A DNA stretch of 64,000 bases from Moorena sp. SIOASIH (GCF_010671925.1 NZ_JAAHIH010000007.1:310001-374000); one strand, 5' to 3'. Positions 6,979 to 16,467 are shown, counted from the stretch's first letter. Notes: a model not told the origin generated them from the letters alone. A program made the numbers and translations.

Positions 6979-9762
6979 ATGGAGAAAATAATTTTACTTT
7001 TTTTTGCAAATTTTTTTGTTCAAACACCAACGTTCCCTACCGATTTTAATAATTACCAACTTTTTGAAAACGTACAATTGGAAGTTAAAGATTCAGATTT
7101 TTTGACGTCTTATTCTGATCAGCTTAAAGACTTTAGAATTGATAAGCAGCCAAACGATCAGCCAGACGATAATCTAAATTTATTGGCAATAGAGGTTGCT
7201 GAATCTAGGTCACCTGAAACAGAGTCAAGCCCCTTAGCAGCAAAAACCGAAAATCAAGAAATTCCCAAAAAACCTCCCATCACTGACGTTATAACTCAAA
7301 GTGCCACCAAGTATCCTTGGATTATTAATCCAACCGATAAGTTAACCTTTGATCCGACATTATTTAGACCAAATAAAAACGAAAATTACCTAGAGACAGA
7401 GTTAAGATTCGCTGACGACAATCCCATTCTGAATAGATTTACCTTTGCTAATTTTCCTAAAGATAGTCAATTTTACTGGGTTCTTGATGGCAATACTGTT
7501 GTTATAGAGACTCAAGGATTCCAAGGTGGTATTCTCTACCAAGGAAAGTCAAGGGATACTCAACTCACCCAAACAGCGACTGTAGAGCAATCCTTTTGGG
7601 GGCTACAATTTATCTCGGCTTTGCCCAATAATTTTGAAGAGTTAGTTGGAGACGTTGAGGTTAATGACTTGGCAGTCAGGGTAATATCTGGAGAATTGAT
7701 CACTCCAGAAGGAACACGGGCTGGTGAAGTAATCATTAATAGTGGAATTGATCCTAACGATCCTAATGTCACTGTCTTGGAAAATAATGTAATCAATCTT
7801 GGCAGTGGTTCAACCTTGAATCGTGACGGTGGAGGCTCTTTATTCCAATTTTTAGATGCAGATAATGCTCCCCGGATTTTGCAAGGTTATCCAACCACCA
7901 ATCTACAACCTTTGTTAGATAATGGTAATGTCAAATTTGAAGAAGGAGAAATAATTCCTCAAGAGGCTCTACAAGCGGCGGGAATTACCTGGGGAGACCC
8001 TTTGACAGGAGAAGGTCTTAATTTCACCGCTCCTACTACATCTATCCCTGGCTCTAAGATTGCACAACCAGGGGGAGGGATGACCAATGATTTATTGAAT
8101 TTATCTGTCAATCCTTTCCTAACTGAAGAGGAAAGAGATTTTCATTATCTAAATTCTTTACATTGGATTCCCCTTGGTCAAACAGCTACTGAAGTTAACT
8201 TGAATCTTGATAGTCAAGACAGTAAGAATTGGTACAGATTTTATATCAGCAAATCTCACAACCGAAGCCTGATTCAGTATGACCCAGTAGATATCAGTGC
8301 CAGTTACTCAAGTATTTTTTCCAACCCAGGTATTTCCCTAACCCTATCCTTTGATGGGGACATTGATTCGACCCAAATTGGGAATGCGACTCTGGGAATG
8401 GCACTCGGGATAGTTTTTGAATTCCTTGATATCAACAATATAGACAACAGTATTCAAGACGCTCGACAAAAATTTGACAATAACGAAGGATTTGCTCGGT
8501 TAAAGACTAGAGCTACTCCCCAACAGCGACGTCAAATCAATCAAAGACTTAATCAAACCTTAGCCAGTACTAATCGCTCTAGTCGTCTCAATCAGGTATC
8601 GGGTACTGTGACGTTTCCTAGTAAAATTAGCCCTAACCACTCTAGGATAGTCCAACTGAGAACAGGGAATCACCAGCGAGCCATTGATTTTATTAAAAGA
8701 GATATAAGTGATTGGGATCAAGGAGATACGTCTTTTTCTGAACTAACACTATCTAACCAAGATTTTGGTCCATTGGGTTTCATTGCTGGGGTAATTCCTT
8801 TGAATAATACCGCGATTACTCCCAGTAACGAATCCTCAGCGGTAGACGTTATTTTGACTAGTCCTGATGGCAGACAATTTGTGCAACAATTTAGGTCTTT
8901 TGATAATACTGTCGTACCAATCAACAGTGGTCGAGCATTTGATATAGCATTTGATCGGATTACACTCACCCAGACTTCTCAGCGAAGTATTCGAGACAGA
9001 ACCTTTGCTGGTTATGTATCTCTACCTACTATAGAAGTATTAGTAGCTGGTACATCAGAAAATTTCAACTATAGTGTCAGCTTAGGAGGTTGGTTTAATC
9101 TGGCTCCTAATTCAGCACCAGGGGTTGGAGAAAACAATCCCTCAGAGCTTTCAGAGAATAATGTATTTACCAAAGAACCAACTGTAGGAGTTTATAGCTA
9201 CGCTGAGGTAAATTGGCTGAATCGACATGTAGCGGTTGACTCAAGCAATAAACCAATAGCCATAATCACTCACGTGCCGTTTTTTAGTATTAATTGGAAT
9301 AGTTCTGCCAATCGATTGAATCCTTTCCAAATCACAGCCGCCTATTCCTTTTCACGTCAAGGAAAAAGCTTAGGGTATTCAGTGACTCCGGCTATTCTGT
9401 ATACTCCAGAAGGTCTGAATGCTTTTATGCCAGAAAATAGTCAAGGGGAAGTTGTCGGATATATTACTGGAGATTTAGCAACTGTCGGCGGTTTAAAATC
9501 CAAGCTTAATCTAGAGATAGGTAGGAAAGTATTTTATGATGTAGAGCTTTCACAACGAGTGATCGATAATTTTTCTCTAGGCGCTTATGTCAGAAATTTC
9601 ACCACTACCAATGTGGGCCTTGAAAGTCGAGTTTCAGACTTTAACTATGGCGCTATCTTGAGGTACAATTCAAATAATGGTATAGTTATAGATGCTAAAC
9701 TAGGTACCGGTGACCAGGGATTTGATGCTAGAGTCCAAGCAGGCGCTCAGTTCAAGTTTTAA
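6979..9762 (+). CDS. Large exported protein, probable outer-membrane beta-barrel
   Basis: A 927-residue protein that starts with a hydrophobic, weakly basic leader (MEKIILLFFANFFVQTPTFP), followed by an acidic Asn/Asp/Pro-rich stretch to about residue 110. Middle regions alternate polar and hydrophobic residues. The last ~230 residues contain evenly spaced aromatic strands (FNYSVSLGGWFNL, FFSINWNSSANRLNPF, FGAILRYNSNN-like segments), and the protein ends in QAGAQFKF. A terminal Phe after alternating hydrophobic residues is the usual BAM recognition signal of outer-membrane barrels. No plug, POTRA or S-layer-homology domain was recognised, so the cargo or role is unknown. Barrel placement is inference from the strand pattern. 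AT-rich leader with a poor ribosome-binding site. Confidence 0.75.
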   Translation: MEKIILLFFANFFVQTPTFPTDFNNYQLFENVQLEVKDSDFLTSYSDQLKDFRIDKQPNDQPDDNLNLLAIEVAESRSPETESSPLAAKTENQEIPKKPPITDVITQSATKYPWIINPTDKLTFDPTLFRPNKNENYLETELRFADDNPILNRFTFANFPKDSQFYWVLDGNTVVIETQGFQGGILYQGKSRDTQLTQTATVEQSFWGLQFISALPNNFEELVGDVEVNDLAVRVISGELITPEGTRAGEVIINSGIDPNDPNVTVLENNVINLGSGSTLNRDGGGSLFQFLDADNAPRILQGYPTTNLQPLLDNGNVKFEEGEIIPQEALQAAGITWGDPLTGEGLNFTAPTTSIPGSKIAQPGGGMTNDLLNLSVNPFLTEEERDFHYLNSLHWIPLGQTATEVNLNLDSQDSKNWYRFYISKSHNRSLIQYDPVDISASYSSIFSNPGISLTLSFDGDIDSTQIGNATLGMALGIVFEFLDINNIDNSIQDARQKFDNNEGFARLKTRATPQQRRQINQRLNQTLASTNRSSRLNQVSGTVTFPSKISPNHSRIVQLRTGNHQRAIDFIKRDISDWDQGDTSFSELTLSNQDFGPLGFIAGVIPLNNTAITPSNESSAVDVILTSPDGRQFVQQFRSFDNTVVPINSGRAFDIAFDRITLTQTSQRSIRDRTFAGYVSLPTIEVLVAGTSENFNYSVSLGGWFNLAPNSAPGVGENNPSELSENNVFTKEPTVGVYSYAEVNWLNRHVAVDSSNKPIAIITHVPFFSINWNSSANRLNPFQITAAYSFSRQGKSLGYSVTPAILYTPEGLNAFMPENSQGEVVGYITGDLATVGGLKSKLNLEIGRKVFYDVELSQRVIDNFSLGAYVRNFTTTNVGLESRVSDFNYGAILRYNSNNGIVIDAKLGTGDQGFDARVQAGAQFKF

Positions 9763-10162
9763 TAGTTAGGAATTAGGAATTAGTTAATTGCAATGTTGAA
9801 GGTTTAAAGTTGAAAGTTGAAGGTTAGCTGGTTGAAGGTTAGCTGGTTGAAGGTTGAAGGTTGAAGGTTGAAGGTTGAAGGTTGAAGGTTAGCAGGTTGC
9901 AGGTTGAAGGTTAGCAGGTTGAAGGTTGAAGGTTAGCAGGTTGAAGGTTGAAGGTTAGCAGGTTGAAGGTTAGTTGGTTGCAGGCTGGAGGTTGAATCTT
10001 GAATTTTGAATCTTGAATCTTGAATTCTTAATTCTTAATTCTTAATTCTTAATTCTTAATTCTTAATTCTTAATTCTTAATTCTTAATTCTTAATTCTTA
10101 ATTCTTAATTCTTAATTCTTAATTCTTAATTCTTAATAATGAGTGATACCTTTTAATAAAGC
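9763..10162. repeat. Tandem repeats (GAAGGTT)n and (TTAATTC)n
   Basis: Positions 9799-9985 are a GAAGGTT/AGCAGGTT array and 10003-10137 a TTAATTC heptamer array of about 17 units. Nothing gene-like is seen. The (TTAATTC)n array also occurs at 43450-43588. Confidence 0.85.
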
Positions 10163-11203
10163 TTATTCAATAGTGGGTAGAGTAGAATTAATTCGCAAGA
10201 AATTTTCTAAATCTTCATAGGTTCCAGCGTAGGTAATAGTGGAAGTATCATAACCTTTGAGATTGACAGTGTGTTGCTTGAACTTAAGCTCAGACTTTCT
10301 GATTTTAGAAAGGTAGCGGTATGTGTCCTCTCCTAAGGCAATATCTAGACCAAGTTCCTTGGTGGCAGATTCGAGGCGAAAAGCGGCAATTACAGTATCC
10401 CCAACAGCAGTGTATTCTGGGCGATCGCCACTACCAGTGGTGTTACCAACAATAGCATGACCGGTGTTGATTCCAGTACCAATTCGCAGTGGGAAGGGCA
10501 GAGGATATTCCTTAGAGAGATTGGTAGTCATTTTGTTGAGGTCATTGACCGCTTGCAAAATACTCATGGCTTCTTGATCACTGACCCCTTTAGAGCCATG
10601 AAACCAAATCGCCATAATCGCGTCACCGATGTATTTATCTACCCAACTGCCACACCTTTTCAGAATTTCTCCAGACTCCCGGAACCAGCTACCAATTGCC
10701 ACTGAGAGGGTGGTTTCATCTAACTGGTGGGTGAGTACGGTGAAGTTCCGGATGTCCACCACCATCACTGAAATCAGGCGGCGTACGTGCAATATTGACG
10801 TTTGGGTATCTTTATCTATAGGTTCGGGTGGTTCAGTTTGATGAGCCTTGGCTGGGCAATAAAACTCCAATTCTGTCTGACCAAAGGTAAGATGATCGCC
10901 ATTGCGCAAGGTAACAGGAATGCTGACTCTACGCCCATTGACAAATGTACCGTTACGGCTACCTAAATCAATAAGATAGAAATCGCCGTTTTCGGTACAC
11001 TGCAACATCGCATGGTTTCGGGAAATCCAGCGATCTGAAAGTACAAAATTGTTATCATCACTACGACCGACGGTCCAGCAATTGCTACCAACTAATGGCA
11101 TATAGTGATTGCCAGAGTCAGTAGGCATAAGTAGGTAAGGGGTGGATCGCAAAGTCACCACAGATATAGGAGCAACAACAGGGTTAACAGAGACGTTGAT
11201 CAT
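10163..11203 (-). CDS. FHA domain-class III nucleotide cyclase fusion
   Basis: A 346-residue soluble protein. Residues ~40-115 form an FHA phosphothreonine-binding domain (WTVGRSDDNNFVLSDRWISR, then NHAMLQ, DLGSRNGTFVNGRRV). Residues ~140-325 form a class III adenylate/guanylate cyclase domain with both metal Asp sites (VVDIRNFT and KYIGDAIMAIW) and the purine-selecting Lys (WVDKYIGD). The late motif reads YTAVGDTVIAAFRLE where the family normally has GD-x-VN-x-A-x-RLE. So the Asn that stabilises the transition state appears to be Ile, while the Arg is kept. This could mean low or lost activity. FHA coupling suggests control by a Ser/Thr kinase. ATG start at 11203. Confidence 0.92.
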   Translation of the reverse strand: MINVSVNPVVAPISVVTLRSTPYLLMPTDSGNHYMPLVGSNCWTVGRSDDNNFVLSDRWISRNHAMLQCTENGDFYLIDLGSRNGTFVNGRRVSIPVTLRNGDHLTFGQTELEFYCPAKAHQTEPPEPIDKDTQTSILHVRRLISVMVVDIRNFTVLTHQLDETTLSVAIGSWFRESGEILKRCGSWVDKYIGDAIMAIWFHGSKGVSDQEAMSILQAVNDLNKMTTNLSKEYPLPFPLRIGTGINTGHAIVGNTTGSGDRPEYTAVGDTVIAAFRLESATKELGLDIALGEDTYRYLSKIRKSELKFKQHTVNLKGYDTSTITYAGTYEDLENFLRINSTLPTIE

Positions 11204-11517
11204 TGCATCAATTTTCCAAGATTTCCCCTGATCAGGGAAGGATAGCGCAGCAGTTGGAGAAACAATAGCAGCAACAAGTTACTAATAAGTTACTAACTAA
11301 TTACTGCTAATCGAGCTTGAGTGTGCTGCTGTCAAAGACCCAGCAAGACTCATAAGCTGACCCTAGTAGATGCATTCAAAGGATGATCAAGTCATTTCGG
11401 AATGACAACGCTCAAAACTAACCTAACCTAATATAAATCACTAAATATAAATAACTAAATGACGAAGGCTTCCTAAGAAGCCCACACTGTACCCCTTAGG
11501 GTCAGTGTCTGGAGTCA
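11204..11517. other. Intergenic, no gene seen
   Basis: This stretch lies between two minus-strand genes. It holds an imperfect direct repeat AAGTTACTAATAAGTTACTAA at 11277-11297 and is otherwise AT-rich unique sequence that could carry the promoter of the FHA-cyclase gene. Confidence 0.5.
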
Positions 11518-12246
11518 TCATGCTAGGTTAGCTGCCAACCAAAAAAGACTATCTACCACAATTGTACTCAACACTGCTCCACTAAACGTCCACCAATGGG
11601 GCTGTTCTTTTGTCAATGACCAAAGACCAACTATTCCTAGCGTAGCAACCAAAACCACTGCCCAGCTAATTCCCCAAGGAGTTTGGACTTGTGCGATCGC
11701 ATTTTGAAAGATTGGTTTTGCCAGTACTGGCTCTACTACCATCACCTGACGCCAGTAAGTAATTAGATTCGTCAAGTAGAAATAGATGTCGGTCATAGCT
11801 GTACCGAATAACGAACCCAAGTAAAACAGATTTCCTACTTTTCCCCAACCCCGCCACAATCCCCACAGAGCAAATGGTAGACCAATTGCCTCTACGGGTA
11901 AATGCCATAGAGGTTCAGTGCGCAACCAACCCCAATATAGTGAACCAGCCAGCCAACTCCAGCTAAATCCCAACAGCAAGTCACCCCAGACTTGGGTTGA
12001 TGGACGTTGGAGCAGTTTTACCCCCAGCCACACCCAAGCCAGGGTGATGGCTAAACTCAACAGTGGGAAAAGGCGCACTAGGGGAGCTTGGAAGAACACT
12101 GGTACAGAAACCAAGAAAGAGGCGGCAGCAAATAATAGCCATCCTTGAGGATTACTCACTCCCCTAGGGGGGATCGATAGAAGCAGTTGCCCTGACTGAT
12201 GGGAATTCCTTGGGGCTAGATCAGAAAACCAAGTATTTTTAAACAA
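11518..12246 (-). CDS. DUF3120 integral membrane protein
   Basis: A 242-residue protein with about six hydrophobic segments (WLLFAAASFLVSVPVFFQAP, LLSLAITLAWVWLGVKLL, LLLGFSWSWLAGSLYWGWL, LPFALWGLWRGW, ISWAVVLVATLGIVGLW, LSTIVVDSLFWLAANLA). The Trp-rich pattern with LRTEPLWHLPVEAIGLPFA is typical of DUF3120, a family conserved through cyanobacteria with no assigned function. The first ~30 residues are polar and variable. Location is the cytoplasmic or thylakoid membrane; which one cannot be seen. Confidence 0.88.
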   Translation of the reverse strand: MFKNTWFSDLAPRNSHQSGQLLLSIPPRGVSNPQGWLLFAAASFLVSVPVFFQAPLVRLFPLLSLAITLAWVWLGVKLLQRPSTQVWGDLLLGFSWSWLAGSLYWGWLRTEPLWHLPVEAIGLPFALWGLWRGWGKVGNLFYLGSLFGTAMTDIYFYLTNLITYWRQVMVVEPVLAKPIFQNAIAQVQTPWGISWAVVLVATLGIVGLWSLTKEQPHWWTFSGAVLSTIVVDSLFWLAANLA

Positions 12247-13005
12247 AATTTTGTTATTTATCGTTAATTATCTTTATTGAACTTAATATATCATTACCAA
12301 TATCCCCCCTGGGGGCATATTGGTAAGGGTAATTGAATGTGGTGGTGTATGGCAAGGGTAGAAATATTTAATTTTTCAATTGGGTGAAGTACAAATTTTT
12401 AGGGAGTAGGGAGTAGAGAGTAGGGAGTAGGGAGTAGGGAGTAGGGAGTAGGGAGTAGGGAACAGGGAACAGGGAATAGGGAACAGGGAACAGGGAATAG
12501 GGGAAAAAATTTTTTGTACCTCATGATTATGAGAATTGCCATCTAAAATCTGAAGGATGAACTCAAAAATTTATGGAAAATTAAGATTTCCTTAGCCTGG
12601 GTGGTGCGCTACCGGTAGGGCCAGGGCTATTGCTAGACTTTTTCCCGATTCCCGATTCCCGATTCCCGATTCCCGACTCCCGACTCCCGATTCCCGAGAT
12701 GGAAAATTAAGATTTCCTTAGCCTGGGTGGTGCGCTACCGGTAGGGCCAGGGCTATTGCTAGACTTTTTCCCGATTCCCGATTCCCGATTCCCGATTCCC
12801 GATTCCCGACTCCCGACTCCCGATTCCCGAGATGGATGAAATATTAAGGTTTAAGGATTAAGGATCAATACGAGATGGAATTGGGATATCATGAAAAGTT
12901 TGCTAAGAATCCAGATTCCATTGGCGATTGTTGGTAATTTATGCCAGAATACCGATTGAATTAAGGCTGGCTGATTCAGCTACAGCAACCTCAATAGGGG
13001 AAAGA
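12247..13005. repeat. Repeat-rich intergenic region
   Basis: No gene is seen. At 12377-12545 is a member of the composite element family described at 47303-47466, with degraded left end (GGGTGAAGTACA), a (GGGAGTA)n/(GGGAACA)n cargo and right end TTTTGTACCTCATGATTATG. A tandem duplication follows at 12573-12834. A TTG-started extension of the uppP frame exists from 12928 but is rejected in favour of the ATG at 13006. Confidence 0.7.
12573..12834. repeat. 126-bp tandem duplication
   Basis: The unit ATGGAAAATTAAGATTTCC ... CCGGTAGGGCCAGGGC ... (TTCCCGA)n starts at 12573 and is repeated from 12699 with the same internal sequence; the second copy has a slightly longer (TTCCCGA)n tail. The boundary word GAGATGGA recurs a third time at 12830. 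Confidence 0.9.
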
Positions 13006-13992
13006 ATGGTCTTATCAAAACGTCAATTTATCAATTTTTCTATCATTGCTGTCCTTAGCGCCTGCCTTACCTTCCCCTTGAAGGTTCTCGCTACAACTCC
13101 TGCCCCAGATGTCTTATCCTCAAGCAGTACCACTGCCACAATTACTACGCCCCACATGACTATTTTTCAGGCGGTGGTGCTGGGTTTGGTGCAGGGGTTT
13201 ACCGAATTTCTGCCCATCAGTAGCACCGCTCATTTAAAAGTGGTACCTGTGGCATTAGGGTGGGGTGATCCAGGGGTTGCGTTTACGGCTGTGATTCAAC
13301 TAGGCTCGATTGCGGCGGTGGTGTGGTACTTCTGGGGAGACTTGGCTAAAGTCACTACTGGCGCATTCAAAGCTATCCGTACATCCGATTACCAATCCCA
13401 AGACTTCCAGATGGCACTGGGAATTGCGTTGGGAACCCTACCCATCGTTTTCTTTGGACTGCTGATTAAAATTTTTATCCCTGATTATGACAATTCTCCG
13501 ATACGGAGTACCATGTCAATCGCCTATGTCTCGATTGTGATGGGTTTGTTAATGGGTGTTTCTGAAGTCGTGGGTAAGCGTAAGCGTAACTTTGAGGATT
13601 TAGGTCTTAAAGATGGGATCGGGATGGGCTTGGCTCAGGCGTTGGCTTTAATGCCTGGTGTCTCCCGGTCTGGCTCAACTCTCACTGCTGGTTTATTCAT
13701 GGGTTTGGAACGAGCAACCGCAGCACGGTTTTCCTTTTTGTTGGGCATCCCCGCCATTACCTTAGCTGGTTTAGTGGAGTTAGTCGGTTTGCTCAAAGAT
13801 GGCATCGGGGATACTGGCGCAATGTCACTGATTGTAGGGGTGATTTCATCAGCAGTATTTTCCTACGCAGCGATCGCATGGATGATCAGCTATCTCAAAA
13901 AACAAGGTGTCTGGATATTCGTCTGGTATCGGTTATTGTTTGGGATAGCAATTTTAGGTGCTATCATAACTGGGCTGTTACAAAATAGTTAG
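13006..13992 (+). CDS. uppP: Undecaprenyl-diphosphatase (UppP/BacA)
   Basis: Dephosphorylates undecaprenyl diphosphate to recycle the lipid carrier for peptidoglycan and surface glycans; overproduction gives bacitracin resistance. The two signature motifs are present: LVQGFTEFLPISSTAH (catalytic Glu) and PGVSRSGSTLTAGLFMGLER, in a protein with about eight membrane segments. The ATG at 13006 is preferred because GGGGAAAGA precedes it and the next segment (LSKRQFINFSIIAVLSACL) looks like an N-terminal signal or extra membrane helix. This gives 328 residues against roughly 270-290 for the family, the excess being this N-terminal extension. The radical SAM gene follows on the same strand. Confidence 0.95.
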   Translation: MVLSKRQFINFSIIAVLSACLTFPLKVLATTPAPDVLSSSSTTATITTPHMTIFQAVVLGLVQGFTEFLPISSTAHLKVVPVALGWGDPGVAFTAVIQLGSIAAVVWYFWGDLAKVTTGAFKAIRTSDYQSQDFQMALGIALGTLPIVFFGLLIKIFIPDYDNSPIRSTMSIAYVSIVMGLLMGVSEVVGKRKRNFEDLGLKDGIGMGLAQALALMPGVSRSGSTLTAGLFMGLERATAARFSFLLGIPAITLAGLVELVGLLKDGIGDTGAMSLIVGVISSAVFSYAAIAWMISYLKKQGVWIFVWYRLLFGIAILGAIITGLLQNS

Positions 13993-14309
13993 CGATCGCA
14001 AGTGTGGGAAGATGGGGAGATAGGGAGATAGGGAGATAGGGAGATAGGGAGATGGGGAGAATTATCCCTTAAACTATTGTAGATTTCGATATATATTTTG
14101 GATATACAGCGTTTTTCATAACTATTAGGTACACAGGATTCTTTCACTCTTGCCTCTTGCCTCTTGCCTGTTGCCTCTTGCCTTCCCCTCCTGGGAGGGG
14201 TTAGGGGTGGGTTCCTCTTGCCTCTTGCCTCTTGCCTGCTCCCTGCTCCCTGCTCCCTGCTCCCTAAAACCCAGAACTTTGTGCCTCACCCAATTGAGAA
14301 CTGCTATAA
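13993..14309. repeat. Composite repeat element ending at a start codon
   Basis: After a HIP1 site and (GGGAGATA)n at 14019-14060, a composite element spans about 14103-14308. Its left end carries TACAGCGTTTTTCATAA and AGGTACACAGG. The cargo is (TTGCCTC)n with a GGGAGGGGTTAGGGGTGGGT piece and (TGCTCCC)n. The right end is TTTGTGCCTCACCCAATTG then GCTATA. The element ends one base before the ATG at 14310, so the next gene's 5' leader is made of repeat. Confidence 0.75.
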
Positions 14310-15650
14310 ATGAGTCAAAGCTCGATTAGTCCAGTATTAATCACAAAGGTTATTCCCAACTCCATTGCTGCTGAGATTGGATTTGAACCAGGAGATTCTA
14401 TTGTTGCGATCAATGGTAGCCATCCCCGTGATTTGATTGATTATCAATTCCTGTGTGCGGATGAAATTCTAGAACTGGAAGTGCTGGATGGGGCAGGTAA
14501 GACTCATGTGATCGAAATTGAGAAAGACTATGATGACGATTTGGGGCTGGAATTCGAGACAGCGTTATTTGATGGTTTGATTCAGTGCAATAATCGTTGC
14601 CCATTTTGCTTTATCGACCAACAACCACCAGGTAAGCGCCAAAGCCTTTATTTCAAAGATGATGACTATCGGCTTAGTTTTCTGTATGGGTCTTATCTAA
14701 CCCTGACTAATCTGACTCAAACGGAGTGGGATCGGATCGAACGGATGCGTCTATCTCCTCTTTATGTTTCGGTTCATGCTACTGAAGCGGATGTGCGCAT
14801 ACGGTTACTGAAAAATCCCCGGGCTGGGCAAATTTTAGACCAGTTAAGGTGGTTTCAGGAGCGACGGCTGCAAATTCATGCCCAGGTAGTGGTGTGTCCT
14901 GGAATTAATGATGGCATTCACTTAGAACGTACTCTGTTAGATTTAGCGCAATTCTATACCGGTGATCTGCCTGCAGTGGCTTCAACCGCAGTAGTACCGG
15001 TGGGATTGACTCGATTTCGACCCCAAGAAGATGAACTGAGTGCTGTTACTGGGGAGAAAGCGAGGGAAGTGATTGCTCAAGTTCAAAGGCTTCAGGAAAA
15101 ATTTAAGCACCAGTTGGGGTCTACCTTTGCTTGGTTGGCAGATGAGTGGTTTTTGATTGCTAGAGAAGAGTTACCTCCAGAATCCGATTATGGAGACTAC
15201 CCTCAAATTGGGAATGGTGTCGGTTCTATTCGTCTGTTCTTGAAAGAATTCCAAACTACTGCTATTAAACGGTTGCCTAAGGGTCTAGAAATCCCCCGGC
15301 GGGGGACTTGGGTAGTGGGTAATGCGGTGGAAAAAGCCTTTGAACCTGTGGTAGAACGGTTCAATGCTGTGGCAGGATTGGAGATTAAGATGGTAGCGTT
15401 ATCGAGTGATTACTGGGGTCAGGAGATAACGGTTACTGGCTTGCTGACTGGACAGGATTTACTGAAGGGATTACAAGGAAAAGAGTTAGGAGAAATGATT
15501 CTGTTACCTGGGTTGATGCTTAAGCATGGTGATACCCGGTTTCTGGATGATATGACTGTGGCAGAAGTGGCTGATCAGCTCAAGACTCCGATTATTCCGG
15601 TTAATGGTATTGAGGAATTGATCGATGGAGCTGTTGGGAATAGGGAGTAG
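14310..15650 (+). CDS. Cyanobacterial PDZ-radical SAM-DUF512 protein (TIGR03279-type)
   Basis: A 446-residue putative Fe-S oxidoreductase. Residues 8-80 are PDZ-like (ITKVIPNSIAAEIGFEPGDS). Residues 93-100 give the radical SAM cluster CNNRCPFC (Cys 93, 97, 100), followed by FIDQQPPGKRQSLYFKDDDY. The second half (FAWLADEWFLIAREELPPES, then GNGVGSIRLF) is the DUF512 region. The family is near-universal in cyanobacteria and its substrate is unknown. The last residues (DGAVGNRE) come from reading into a (GGGAGTA)n array, whose TAG supplies the stop, so the native C-terminus may have been replaced. Confidence 0.93.
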   Translation: MSQSSISPVLITKVIPNSIAAEIGFEPGDSIVAINGSHPRDLIDYQFLCADEILELEVLDGAGKTHVIEIEKDYDDDLGLEFETALFDGLIQCNNRCPFCFIDQQPPGKRQSLYFKDDDYRLSFLYGSYLTLTNLTQTEWDRIERMRLSPLYVSVHATEADVRIRLLKNPRAGQILDQLRWFQERRLQIHAQVVVCPGINDGIHLERTLLDLAQFYTGDLPAVASTAVVPVGLTRFRPQEDELSAVTGEKAREVIAQVQRLQEKFKHQLGSTFAWLADEWFLIAREELPPESDYGDYPQIGNGVGSIRLFLKEFQTTAIKRLPKGLEIPRRGTWVVGNAVEKAFEPVVERFNAVAGLEIKMVALSSDYWGQEITVTGLLTGQDLLKGLQGKELGEMILLPGLMLKHGDTRFLDDMTVAEVADQLKTPIIPVNGIEELIDGAVGNRE

Positions 15651-16017
15651 GGAGTAGGGAGTAGGGAGTAGGGAGTAGGGAGTAGGGAGTAGGGAGTAGG
15701 GAATCGGGAGTAGGGAATCGGGAATCGGGAATCGGGAATCGGGAATCGGGAATCGGGAATCGGGAATCGGGAATCGGAAAAAAAAGTAAGTATTCAGCTA
15801 TCAGCTATCAGCTATCAGTTATCAGCTATCAGTTATCAGCTTATGGGCTATGGGCACGCTGCATCGCTACTTGAGGTTCTGAGGTTTCTTTTAAGCTGAC
15901 GGCTGACCGCTGAATGCTTACAGAATAACCAATTTAAAGGCACATCAGCTTATCTATAGTTTATCCATCAAAATTATTAACTAAAATTAGATAAAAACTC
16001 AGACAAATTAATCTTAT
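15651..16017. repeat. Tandem-repeat region
   Basis: (GGGAGTA)n at 15640-15700 passes into (GGGAATC)n to 15775. A (CAGCTAT)n unit follows at 15790-15850, closed by GCTGAATGCTTAC near 15908. The stretch 15930-16017 is AT-rich and unique. Confidence 0.85.
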
Positions 16018-16153
16018 ACCAAGTTGCGGTCAAACGTACAACTTTCTCTTCCGCCAATCTCCCTATCTCCCCATCTCCCTATCTCCCTATCTCCCCATCT
16101 CCCCATCTCCCTATCCAAGCAATCTACTCTCTTTGAATGCAACTCGGTATTAT
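16018..16153. mobile_element. 136-bp MITE-like insertion at a stop codon
   Basis: Compared with the paralogous locus at 19586-19615 (AGACAAATTAATCTTATTCC), the first copy has 136 extra bases between AATCTTAT and TCCTTGAG. The insert has imperfect inverted ends ACCAAGTTGC and GCAACTCGGT and a TTAT (or TA) duplication. Its interior is a CTCCCTAT/CTCCCCAT array. It sits at the TAA of the small membrane-protein gene, which survives because the duplication rebuilds it. No transposase is encoded. Confidence 0.75.
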
Positions 16154-16443
16154 TCCTTGAGATTTTCAACACTAGTCTGGATATCCTGATAAACCTCACG
16201 CAGATACTCGATTAACTCCTGTTGAGACATTTCACGAATCTGCAATTCTCTGATCACGAATGCCAACTGTTGCAGAGAATTGTTGTTAATTTCAGTAAAT
16301 GCCTGATCCATTAACTCCTGCTGTAGGGGGAGTCGCTCAGACAACAGATGCATTTGCTGCTGTAATTTTAGATATAAGTAGAAAATGTGCAGGTTCAATC
16401 CTACTGTGAAAAGTAGTAGGATTCCCTGCACTGTAGATAACAA
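16150..16443 (-). CDS. Small membrane protein with coiled coil (copy 1)
   Basis: A 97-residue protein with one N-terminal membrane helix (TVQGILLLFTVGLNLHIFYL) then a charged helical tail rich in Gln, Leu and Glu (QQLAFVIRELQIREMSQQEL), likely a coiled coil in the cytoplasm. The copy at 19602-19898 differs at about eight residues. Here the paralog's ATG has become ATA and translation would have to use the next codon, TTG, so this copy may be weakly expressed. The family is not recognised. The MACPF gene lies directly upstream on the same strand. Confidence 0.7.
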   Translation of the reverse strand: MLSTVQGILLLFTVGLNLHIFYLYLKLQQQMHLLSERLPLQQELMDQAFTEINNNSLQQLAFVIRELQIREMSQQELIEYLREVYQDIQTSVENLKE

Positions 16444-16467
16444 TATTAGAGCTTAGGATTGATGTGA

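Noticed and set aside
12928-13005. TTG-started N-terminal extension of UppP
   Set aside because: Codons before the ATG at 13006 give a charged leader without a ribosome-binding site, while GGGGAAAGA precedes the ATG.
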